A stretch of DNA of 64,000 nucleotides from Aptenodytes patagonicus (lineage: Eukaryota; Chordata; Aves; Sphenisciformes; Spheniscidae). Every line of letters begins with the position of its first letter. Position 1 is the first letter of the stretch. Under the pieces are notes generated by a model that made no database searches, was not told the DNA's origin, and saw only the letters and a program-made list of their open reading frames with translations. The position numbers and the translations under genes were made by a program. Shown one piece after another: positions 1-15,000 of the stretch. Location of the stretch: NCBI RefSeq assembly GCF_965638725.1, contig NC_134961.1:682001-746000 (forward strand), written 5' to 3'.

Positions 1-149
1 AGGACTCCTGTCCCGAAAGACTCGGGCATCCTTCACAAGAAGCCGCGTGCAGGAATCACCGCAGCGATGCGATGAGGCAACTGTTCTGGCACACCTCCTC
101 AGCTGCTGTGCAGACGCTCGCCCACGGGAGCAGAAGGAAGAGATTAGGG

Positions 150-1260
150 AGGCCGGACAACCGCCGGCCCGGCACGCCGCCAGCGCTCGGCTAGTCACGA
201 GCCCGCAGCTCGCAGACGGGCGCTGCGGACCCCGAGCGGCTTGAGGCGTGTTGAGGACCGTCCTTCCGCGGCCTGCGGTGCGCCGCACCGGCGCCCCAGC
301 CAGCAGCCCGGCCCAGGGCAAAGGCGGACAGGACGGCCGCGACAGCCCTGCCGGCGGCCGGGAGGGCAAGAGGCGGGGCAGGGCCGGGGGCAGAATCACG
401 GGCCGGGCGCCGCTCCCAGGCCCCGGCCCGGCCGCCCCGGGACCCGGAGCCGGAGGGCAGAGGCGCACGGACACGGCCCCGAGACGGCCCGGACGGGTTT
501 CCCGGCCGAGCGTCTTCCCCGCCGCAGGGTACCGGACCCACCTGCCCCCGGGAGAGGGAAGGCCGGGGCCGCCGCCTCCCGCGGCAGCTCCCGGGGAGCC
601 CGGCCTCCTTCCCCCGGCGGGGAAGCGGCGAGGGCCCGGGTCAGGGGGAGCGGAGTCCCGCGGGGGGAAGTCCCGAGGGCTGAGGCCCGGTACCGGCCCG
701 GCCGCGTTGCCATGGAGACGCGCCGCGCGCACTCACCCGCCGTCGCCGCCCGCCCTCTGCCCCGCGGCGCGAGACAAAGACCGGGCCCGGCCGCCCCAGA
801 TTTATTGACGAGGGGGGTGACGGAGCGGCGAATCAGGAGCCACCGACGGCACCCGCCGGCGTCGCCGATTGGCGGAGGCGGCCGGGGACGTCACACAGGG
901 GCTCTACCTCCCTCCCCGCCTCGCCTCGCCGTCGGCCAACGGCGACCTCCCGCCTCGCGCCAGGCCCCGCCCCGGGGGCGGCCGGCGCGCGCCGCCGCGC
1001 AGACGCAGACGGTGCCCGGCCCGGGGGAAGGCGGCAAAGGAGAAACGGTGGGAACGGCGGCGGCTTTATTTGGCGGTTTGGGAAATAATCAGACCGCACT
1101 AACACACGGCTCAGCGCCCCCCACACCCCCCCGCGCGGGCCCTGGCCCTTGCCCGCGCGGCTCACGCCGAGGCAGCGATCGCCACCAGCCCGGCCGGCTC
1201 CGCGGCCCCGGCGGACGCCCCGCGGCGGGTGGGGTTGAGGCGCACCAGGCTTTCGGCTTC
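150..1260. promoter_or_regulatory. CpG island 1 with X-box, CCAAT box and CRE
   Basis: Seen: an extremely GC- and CpG-rich stretch. It contains GTTGCCATGGAGAC at 706-719, close to the RFX X-box consensus; an inverted CCAAT box (ATTGG, 868-872); and GACGTCAC (887-894), a CREB/ATF half-palindrome. The long open frames here (up to 378 codons, on both strands) are rich in Pro, Arg, Gly and Ala, which is what stop-poor GC-rich DNA gives by chance, and I do not believe them. Inference: a promoter of a gene whose body may lie left of the window, or of a short transcript. The minus strand also carries AATAAA signals at 801-806 and 1065-1070, so the island overlaps the probable 3' end of the zinc-finger gene. 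Confidence 0.6.
1065..1070 (-). terminator. AATAAA poly(A) signal, probable end of zinc-finger gene
   Basis: TTTATT on the plus strand reads AATAAA on the minus strand, about 680 bases past the zinc-finger stop codon. A second copy lies at 801-806. Either would end a 3' UTR made of the C/T-rich stretch 1300-1748, which holds nothing else I recognise. Confidence 0.45.
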
Positions 1261-1748
1261 CCCGTCCTACAGGCCCAGGTAATTCAGAGCCTCCGAAGAA
1301 AGGAGCGGCAGGGAGGGAACGCAAGAGCTTTTGTTCATCTAGTCAGAGCGCTGCGGTCCGTTCGGTTCACTCCATAATAATTGTCCGGAAGGTGCGCGCA
1401 CAGAGAAAAGGCAAGGTATTTTACCTCCCTCTAAAATGCACCACCAAGTACATTCCAGCCTTTTCAAACGACTTCCTTTCTGTCCCTCTCCCAAGAGCTC
1501 TACCTCCGGACACCACCTCCTTCCCCTGCTGTGTCACACGCTCTTCCCTAAACCTCCAATTCAGCTCCTCGCACCGACTCTCCCCTTCTTCCACCTCTCT
1601 CTTTTAGGACTTGTTCTCCTAAAAAGAAACTGCTCTCACCCTCCGCAAGCAGGGCGGTCGGTAGAGCGGAGGGAGAGAGACACTGGGCTTTGCTCCCCAG
1701 GGATGCTCACAGGGTACCAGACCTAACTGCTCCCCACACTCTCCCCTC

Positions 1749-7061
<5,313 letters not shown>

Positions 7062-7139
7062 CTCCAGCTCCGCTCCTGGGGGTCCTGCTCTGGGAAAAGA
7101 AACGGGCAGGGTCAGACGAGCTAGGCTTTAACTGACTGC

Positions 7140-7560
7140 TCCGAGCGGGGCGGCTTCTGCACTTGGGAACTCGCAACTCCCCGCCGAGCAGGGACCCCAA
7201 CTCCACGGGGCGCACCGCAGGGAGCGCCGGGCTCCCCAGCACCCCTACGGCCCCGCTGCCTGGGAGCGCCCCCACCGCCCCGGGAAAATTAATGCAGCCT
7301 CAGGGCTGGGGGCGGGGGGGGGCGCTGACCGGGGCCTGGGCTCCCCAGGCGCGGCGGGGAGGCGGCAGGGAGCCGCTGGGGTCCCCCCCCCCGGGACGGG
7401 GCCTCCCCGGGACGGGGCCCCCGTTCCTGCGCTCGGCCCGGCCGGCCCCGCCGTCGGCGGCGGATCCCGGGGCGCTGTCACGTGACGGCGGCGGCCAATG
7501 GCGGGCGGCGCCGCCGCCGCCTCTGAGGGCGACGGAAAATGGCGGCGCCGGGGGTTGCGA
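7140..7560. promoter_or_regulatory. CpG island 2: E-box, CCAAT and YY1 sites
   Basis: Seen: a GC-rich island holding a perfect palindromic E-box GTCACGTGAC (7477-7486, USF/TFE3 type), a CCAAT box (about 7495) and AAAATGGCGGC (7537-7547), a strong YY1 motif whose usual place is at or just below a start site, here reading plus. Inference: a bidirectional promoter serving the zinc-finger gene to the left and possibly a plus-strand transcript to the right. The 206-codon plus frame across it (7163-7783) is a GC-driven artefact in my view. Confidence 0.6.
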
Positions 7561-7689
7561 GGGAGCTAGTCCCACCCCACGGCTGGGCTCCGCGGCCGTC
7601 CCGCCGGCCAAACCGGGCCCTTCTCGCAGGCGGCGCTGCCTCCGCAGGCCGGCCGGTGCCGAGGGGCAGGCCTGGGCCAGCTCTCCCCG

Positions 7690-7885
7690 CGCTCGGACAC
7701 CTGTAGGGCCTCTCCCCCGCGGGTGGGTTACCTGGTGCCGGATCCGCTTCGAGCTCACGCTGAAGCTCTCTCCACGCTCGTAGGGCCTCTCCCGTGTGGG
7801 TTATCCGGTGCTGGATGAGACACCAGCGCTGCCGGGTGCTCTCCCTGCAGGCGAGGGGTTTCTCCCTGGGTACCCGTGGAGGGCA
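7690..7885 (-). pseudogene. Broken C2H2 zinc-finger fragment
   Basis: On the minus strand this stretch encodes LIQHRITHTGE preceded by a finger that has lost a zinc ligand, then, after a frame break, DNA that matches finger 3 of the gene at 1749-2935 almost word for word (GAGCTCGAAGC, GATCCGGCACCAGGTAACCC), with a short deletion in the Cys-knuckle region and a changed linker. So it is a diverged duplicate of about two to three fingers. No upstream spacer or stop context is preserved. It could instead be the decayed last exon of a second finger gene. Confidence 0.75.
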
Positions 7886-9932
7886 AGGCTTCAGCTCTGC
7901 GTGTCTGGGCAGGCTCATCGGTGTCGGGCGAACAGCGAATGCCCACCTCGGGGGGCAACACGGACCCTTCGTTGCAGAAGCTCAGTGAACAAGACATGAC
8001 AGCAGACCGCTTTCTAAGGAGAAAGCATCTAGAGGACACCAAAGCAGAGCTCTGGAAATTTGTGCTTGGCTCAGCGTCCTTCCAAGAGATGAGGACCTAC
8101 CGGGGGCACTGTCAGGCTGCTGGAGCCTCCTAGGTCCCGAGAGTGGAGATGTGGCCTTCGGTGTTGGAAAAGGAGGAGTGGGCTCGTGCTGAGCTTAGGC
8201 TCGAGCTTAAATCCTTAGCAATCTCACTCAGTCCTTAGTAATCTAAGCTTACAAGATGACTGCCTGGGCAGTAGAGCAGCTGGAGAGGCGAGGAACCTGG
8301 GCAGAGAAATACCGCAGGTCCATCTGAAACCCTCTTCTGGGGGACAGCAACTGAATCACAGAGATGTCTTTGCTGAAGGCTGTGTCACCTCTCCCAGGCA
8401 CTTGGTGTTTCGTTAAACAACAAGCAGCTTATATGCAATGCCTCTGAAAGAAATTGTATGCTGGAATGATCTGAAAAGCAAACAAGCGCATTTGAAATGT
8501 CCTCGCAGAACAGCTCCAGTCCCCTTGAAGAACTGCAGGAAGGATTGCTCTCGTATTTATCCCTTCGGGTATCTAAACGCTGGCACTGTAAGCGTACCTG
8601 GGCTCTGTTGGCCCAGTACAAGGGGAAGGCACAGCAGTCGCCACTCTGTGCTTTACAGCATTCTCATGTTTTGTAGTTAAACTGGCCCCTACATGGGTCT
8701 TGGCCATGGCAGAGCCCACGGTGATGGATCACTCCCACTCAAGAAATGCCATTAAGACAGGGTGACTTCTGGAGTTAAGTGGACACACAGAACTCTGCCC
8801 ATATACGAAAACAGCTCTCTTCTCACATGCAAGATTATTACGTAAACATCTGCAGCACAGATTTTCAGAATAAACCTACTATTTTTTCAGGCAGGAAATG
8901 TGACAATACACAAACCAACATGGTGGTAGCTGCAAAGACGTATCCATATCCCCGCAGATAATTTCATTGTCACAGCAAATTTAGAAGTGGTGTTTTCCAA
9001 AGCTCACTCAGAGCTCACAAGGTGCATCTTGGTAAGACAGAAACTTTGTGCAATGCCAGTAACATACCTGCTCTTTTCTTTAACTTAAAAAACAACTAAT
9101 ACCTTAGTTGAAAAGTTGTTTTTTTTTTTTCTGCAGCCTTGGAAATGTTACAGCAAACAGAAGTATCAAAATATTTTTGATAGCTGTTACTACACAGTTG
9201 GAAATAAAAAACCATGACAATGTGTTTTCCAAGACAAATGAGCCTGCATTAGGAAGGTAAGAAAACACAGAAATATCTACAAATCAAACTGTTTGGCAGC
9301 ACGTCATCACTGGCAGATGGCAACACCAGTGTTAGCTTGCGGAGGCACACTTTGCTTACGGATTAATGAAGCAGGTGAATGAATAATTGCTTTCAGATAA
9401 TTTGCAGTGTATGTCAGGTGTGTCCTCGTGGTCCTGAAGGCTGTAAAAGATTTTAAATGCTCTTATCATCATCTGAGAAAAGTTTTAGAATTACAAGAGA
9501 CATTTTGTCAGCTTCAGCAAGGAGGAAGCATGGAGGCAAGCCTCCGCAAAGCGGTCACCTCCAAACCCTGACAGCACAGATGTGATATTTAAAATCATCT
9601 TTCTGCATTAGGCCAAGACTGTCCAGTTGCAAGGTTTAAGGATGACAAAGATAGGAGGATGGAGACACTTTCAGTGACTAAAATTCCAATTTTTTTCATA
9701 ACATGCTAAATAGTTTTTTATGACACCAATGCTATTTGAACGATTGTCATTTATATCCATCAAACTGTGACACTGCATTCATTGAAAGTTAAGATGTAAT
9801 AAAGAATTGATTATGAAATCTTTGATCATAAATACAAGTCTTACCTAAAAATAGAGAAAAAAAAGCTGGGAAGGGGTCTTATTTATTTTCCCATATTAAG
9901 ACTGGTAGGTAGCACTGAAGCTTTTTCCATCT
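7886..9932. other. Intergenic, no gene recognised
   Basis: Only short frames are present. 8150-9930 turns AT-rich, with T runs (9119-9131). I see no splice-flanked coding segments and no repeat I can name. Confidence 0.6.
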
Positions 9933-10520
9933 ATGAAGTGTGTACTTGAGAGAGAAATACACGGTACATTGAGGGAAACATTTCCTAGCATGCCACTTAA
10001 AGGCAAGCCTTGTCCTTTTCACCTAACAAAGTCATCTTCTGGCAGCTCTTGCACAAGAAGGTGGGGGAAGAAAAGTGATGTGACTGCCAGGGAAGAAAAC
10101 CATCCCAAATTCCTGAAAATTCACCAGACATGGCAGAAGACTTTTCTAGGAGGTCCCCCAAGCATTATACATGCCACAGCGACACCCGACAGAGAAGAGG
10201 AGGTTCATAAGTGGTCACCCATTTCCCCTTCACCAGCAGCCCTCCCCTCCAAGGCCAGACCGGACCCTTCCCCACAGCCCATCCTCCTGGCAGACCCCAA
10301 CACCTTCCCCCAAGTCTCCCTTACCTTAGGGCTGCACAGCCCAGATGAACCGGGCAGCTCGTCTCTTTCCAGGAAGCCAATCCACCGTTCATCAGCCACT
10401 GCGGGTGATCTCTCCCACCTCTCCTTGCTGCTGGGCACCCCTGTCAACTCCTCTTCCTCCAGTTCTCTGCTCGGGGTTTCAGCCAGTACGGGCGCAGACT
10501 GCGGACTCTACCGCTCTTGA
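9933..10520 (+). CDS. Uncharacterised plus-strand open frame, possible terminal exon
   Basis: A 195-codon frame open to TGA at 10518-10520. Its second half is Ser/Pro/Leu-rich with a poly-Ser run and ends DCGLYRS. A plus-strand AATAAA follows at 10628-10633, which is a sensible distance for a last exon. Nothing in it resembles a domain I know. The minus strand over 10340-10500 is also open and has its own strong donor, so the coding strand is not settled. It may be noncoding. The real exon, if any, probably starts at an internal acceptor such as TTCTGGCAG (ending about 10044) rather than at the ATG. Confidence 0.25.
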   Translation: MKCVLEREIHGTLRETFPSMPLKGKPCPFHLTKSSSGSSCTRRWGKKSDVTAREENHPKFLKIHQTWQKTFLGGPPSIIHATATPDREEEVHKWSPISPSPAALPSKARPDPSPQPILLADPNTFPQVSLTLGLHSPDEPGSSSLSRKPIHRSSATAGDLSHLSLLLGTPVNSSSSSSLLGVSASTGADCGLYRS

Positions 10521-10604
10521 CTAGACCTGACATTGCCACTTAGAACCCCCCCAAGTCTATCATAAGACATTACTTATAGTTTATCATTAGTACCTTACAA
10601 ATTG

Positions 10605-10633
10605 TTTATTGTATATAATATAAATCAAATAAA
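10605..10633. terminator. Converging poly(A) signals
   Basis: TTTATT at 10605-10610 reads AATAAA on the minus strand, about 1.15 kb past the SLX4 stop codon. AATAAA at 10628-10633 reads on the plus strand, 110 bases past the stop of the 9933-10520 frame. Inference: the 3' ends of SLX4 and a plus-strand transcript may meet here. Confidence 0.4.
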
Positions 10634-11758
10634 ACCAAAGACATACTGTATCAAAAATAGAAAAAATATTTTTATGTTCCAACTACATAAATACGTTCAG
10701 AAATCCGGCTTTTTTTTTTGAAGTGGTGTGTCCATTTTGTTCAGTGAGACTCTTTGCAGACTCAGAACTGCCAGAACAGACAAAAGTCAGAAGCTGTTGT
10801 GGAAGTAAATACATAAAAGGTGACAATTTAGGGTCCAAGACTTCCCCAAGAGTCCCAGACAGTTTACAACCTAAGATCAGTCTCAGTTTGGAAATGAGAC
10901 TGATCAGAGAAGTGGGTTTAGATCAGGTTCTAAGAAGTGCTGAAGAGATCCAGTGGTCACTACAATACTGTCTTAAAAACATCTCTGTCGAGGACATACT
11001 CAAGCTACACTGACAAGGTAAAACAGCGCTCAGAAAATGGAGCAGATGGTATCTTTAACACAGATCCAGCATGCAAGTGAACACACACAACTGGATGTTC
11101 TAATCTAAAGGGCTTTCACACGACATCTGATGTCAGAGGGCACTTTTGGGAGCCATTGCAAAGAGACTAGAAAAACACCTCCACCGTTTTGTAGCCATTT
11201 AAGAAACACAGATTAAGGAGTTTTACCAGAGATTGCAAATTGAACCAAGGACAGAAGAAAGGCATTGTATTTCCACAATTCTCCCTGCCCTAACTGGTTT
11301 CTTGCAGGCGGGTTATTCTACGGAATACTGGAACTTGAAGGGTGAAGCGTTTCACAGCCCAAGGCCAGGGAAAAGGTCTTGGCAAGTGTCACTGGGGGAA
11401 GCACCTGCCTCTAGAAGCACCAACAGGAAGAAAAGTTGGGGACCTAAAACCTATTAGAAAAATGGAAAGAAAAGAAAAGGCACAGGAGGGAAATCGGGGG
11501 AAAAAAGAGGCTCCAGATGACCTGTGTGCTGAAGGCAGGACGGCGACTGGAGGAGTTTGTGCAATTCAGAGCAGAGGGCTGAAACAGGAGCTCAGTTCGG
11601 ATCCGTTCTCCAGCATGTCATCTGACAGCAGGCCACAAGGAGGAGCAGTGCACCCACCGATCACAGCACCGCTGCTAGCACCAGCCTGGAATAAGGTTTC
11701 CAGTTTATCAGGAAGGCCTCCACGTACAAAATTTTCAGGATGGAGGATCGGGCTCCAT
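10634..11758 (-). other. SLX4: Probable SLX4 3' UTR
   Basis: No other gene is apparent between the SLX4 stop codon and the minus-strand poly(A) signal at 10605-10610. The short plus-strand frames here (for example 11342-11944) run over the SLX4 last exon and look like shadows. Confidence 0.45.
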
Positions 11759-12095
11759 TCAGTATCGTCTCCTCTGTTTTTTGTTCCCCTTTCTTTTCTG
11801 TTCCTTCTGTTTCCGGGCTCCAGCCGTGGTAAATGTGATACAGTGAGCATCCAAAAAGTCCAGCAGCTTTGCCTTGGAAATTTTAATGCCATTCTGTTTC
11901 AGTTCTGCGTGCAGCTCAGCCAGCTCAATTGGCTCATAAAATAGAATCTTGTGGTACAGGGCTGTGTTTGAACGGATGTAGCACCTTACTGCCTCCAGCT
12001 TTTCTTCTTCCCGAGCTGCTGCCTGAGATGCTGGAAGCTCCTCTTCCTCCTCCTCGGATGCAAAAGCACAAGCTTCAAATCCATTCATGAAAGAA
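11759..12095 (-). CDS. SLX4: SLX4 coding exon 14: SLX1-binding C-terminal domain
   Basis: Acceptor TTGCTTTTAG ends above 12095, the exon enters in phase 2, and the stop codon is at 11759-11761. It encodes residues 1776-1887: a Glu-rich stretch, then the conserved helical CCD ([34 protein letters not shown]), which recruits the SLX1 nuclease, and a basic tail. It is highly similar to vertebrate SLX4. Confidence 0.97.
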
Positions 12096-15000
12096 CTAAA
12101 AGCAAGATCAAGTAGACCAGAGATCAAGGAAAGAACAGGCCACCAAGGACAGGACCAGAGCTCCCCAAATCCCTGGTGGCCAACCACTGTGACTACCCTC
12201 TATAGGGTCACACACTCTCCAATACTGGCACCCACAAAATGAGTGAAGCAGAACATGGCACGTGTTCTGCAAACTGCCCCACACCAGCCATGACAGTGCT
12301 GGTCCTGCTCACCCAGCCCCGGAGCTGCCTGGCATTCCTTGCTCCTGACCCATAGCACCTATACTGCTGCCATCCTGCGGCAGCCTCTGCCGAGTAGTGC
12401 TGTGTCATCCTCTCCCTACTCTAGCTGCAGGTTCCTGGCCAACACTGAGCGCTCCTTGTTGCTCTAACTCGCAGAGACCAGGCATGCCAGATTTGGGCCT
12501 TGCCCACATGCAGCCACAAGCACTTTTGTGTTCTGAGAATAGCTTACTGGGAATTAGACTAAAAAAACAAAGCCTATTTCTTTTGTAGGAGTGTGTTGAC
12601 CTTCAAATGACAAGCCCAAGGAGGTGGCAGGGCCACTGCAGGCCACATGGACACTCACCTCTGTTTGCCACATTCCTAGCTCACCTCTGTCCTGCGCTGT
12701 TGACTGTTTTGTCTAGTATTTTGTTCCCTTACCTCTGTGAACCAAAAGAGATGTCACTTCCATCCACTGAAGAAACTGCAGACTCCTGAGATGCTGAGAG
12801 CATTGGTTCCTCACCATCAGCTGCCAGAGACCATCTCTCTGGAGATACAGATGACCTTTTCTGCTTTTTGGCTCCTTCTGGGTGGTGTGTCATTTTAGTC
12901 CCCTCCTTGGGTGCTGCACAGCCTGTTTCACGGGATCCAACAAGGTCATCATCAGCCCTCCCCACAGGGAGCACTGAAGAAGCCGTAGCAACCTGCTTCC
13001 TTTTGCCCACAGCCCTCGAGGCATTGGCACGCTTTCCACCTGCAGTCCGGTCTGCCTTTGACTGCCTAGAGCGTTTGACCGGGGACTTCTGCAGGGGAGG
13101 CTGGGAAGATGAGATTTCATCCTCAAAGTCAGAGTCCACGTCCTGGTGAGTATACTGGAATATCTCCTTCAGCTTCAACACCATCTGGCGTTTTGGGAGA
13201 GCACGAACTCCGAATCTGAAAGAGAAAGGTGGGAGTTTAGGTTAAGATAATGCTGCACCTTCCACTGTCACAGCTCAGGAAGAGGCTCAGGCCAGGAAGT
13301 CCAGTGGTCAGCTGGAAAAGTGTGACATGACCTCAAAAAACACTGACTGGAGCTTCACCATGGTTTCACTTTCAGCCCAGGAGCTTTCTTTCACACTACC
13401 TGCCAGCAAGTTGCTGCTCATAAAGAGATGTACTCATGGAGGTAATGCTAACCTGCTCAACTCCTTCTTCAGCTGTGGGGTCTCCATGAGGGAGTAAGCT
13501 GGCATTGGTGTCATTGGAGTGCTGGGAGGCTTGTCGTTCTCCTGACAGGAAGCTTCTGCAGCAGAATGAAATTACCATGATCAGATTTAGTACAGAAAGG
13601 ACTTAAAATGGCTGATACCTTCCCCTTTTAGTGGCAGGCAGTCTAATATTATATAGTAATTGTTTAAGTAGCACTACTTTCCTGCAAGCTCTTTTAATTA
13701 TTACTCAGCTTCATATTGGACAGAACAGTCAACACTTTTTTTTTTCTAAACTGAGATACTTGGTTTTTATTGACTTTAAATCAGAAACCAGCTTAAATTA
13801 AGACATATGTCATGTCTGAATATGAAGCCCATTCAGTGCTTTGTTAGAACAGGCAACATTTACAAGGCAGTTAAAAAACCATGTTTACTGAATTGTCTAA
13901 AGTGGTTCTTCTCCCAGGAAGGAAATTTCATAATAGGGACTTGATGCAGAAGACACTGAGCAAGTCAAGCTTCCGGGGTCCTGAGTTAGATACCGATTTA
14001 ATCATACCAATTTGATACCAATTTACTGATACTGTGAAGCACAGTCAGTCTCACACGTCATGTTCTAAACACCCGTAAAACTAATCACTTAGTGTGGCAT
14101 AATTAATAATATATTTAATTAGAAACTATGAGATCAATTACTGGTCTTAGATGGAAGGAATCATGCAAGGATATGTGCCGGGCACGCAGAGGTCTGTTGC
14201 AAGGGCCCAGAACTAGCAAACAGAAGGCAGCACAAGACAGCAGTGCATCAGCAGAGCTTTGCAGGAAAGCACGCATGAAGCCTACCCACGGGCAAGGACA
14301 GGCACCCACCCCCTGCTAGCCTCTACACAAGGAAACCCTCTGCGCCTGCACCACTGTGTTGCCTACCTGATGTCCTCATGTATGTTAGCACAAGCATCGC
14401 TTCACGAATGCGTGAAAAGCAAGACTGTACAGAGCACCCACTACTACAGGGAACAAATAAATATCCACTGGCATGCAAGCTGAAGGCCCCTTTTTTGTTC
14501 TGTTTTGGTTAGGTTTCTTTCCTCCAGGTACCCGTAGCTTCTGCAAGGAGTACCATCACTATCGAAGAACCAGTGTGAACGAAATACAAGTGGCTATGCT
14601 CCAGGAATCCCACATTTGGATATGCTCTCTCCCACATCAGAAGATGACTGTACCTTCTTTGTGCCTGGCCCTGACAACTACTTCAAATCAGAAGGCCGAA
14701 AGACCCTTTCAATGTATGAAGTGAACCACAGGTGAGATGACCACTTCAAATGAAAACAATTTAACCTAGTCCAATAAATCTAGTATCAATACAAGCTCTC
14801 ACCAGGAGTCTTTACAGGATCTGTCTGACAGGCACCTGCTGCAGTTGACAACCTCTGAGACAGAGGAAGCATCTCTGGAAATTCATCTTCCTCCTCTTCT
14901 CCATTCCAGTCATCCCAGATTTTGGAGTTCAGGTAACTCAGTCTACTGCCCACTGATGAACATGCCTCAATAGGACTCTTTTCAAGACAGAGCAAAGCTG

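Noticed and set aside
1210-1280. Minus-strand short frames ending in ALNYLGL or AIAASA, followed by AATAAA at 1065-1070, as a possible C-terminal exon of another gene
   Set aside because: No acceptor or frame clearly favoured and no family recognised; the stretch is equally explained as 3' UTR of the zinc-finger gene.
241-1377. 378-codon plus-strand frame and overlapping minus frames in the first CpG island
   Set aside because: Composition is Pro/Arg/Gly/Ala, frames are open on both strands, and no domain or start context is seen; expected by chance in very GC-rich DNA.
7163-7783. 206-codon plus frame over CpG island 2
   Set aside because: GC-driven, crosses promoter motifs and the finger relic, with no conserved features.
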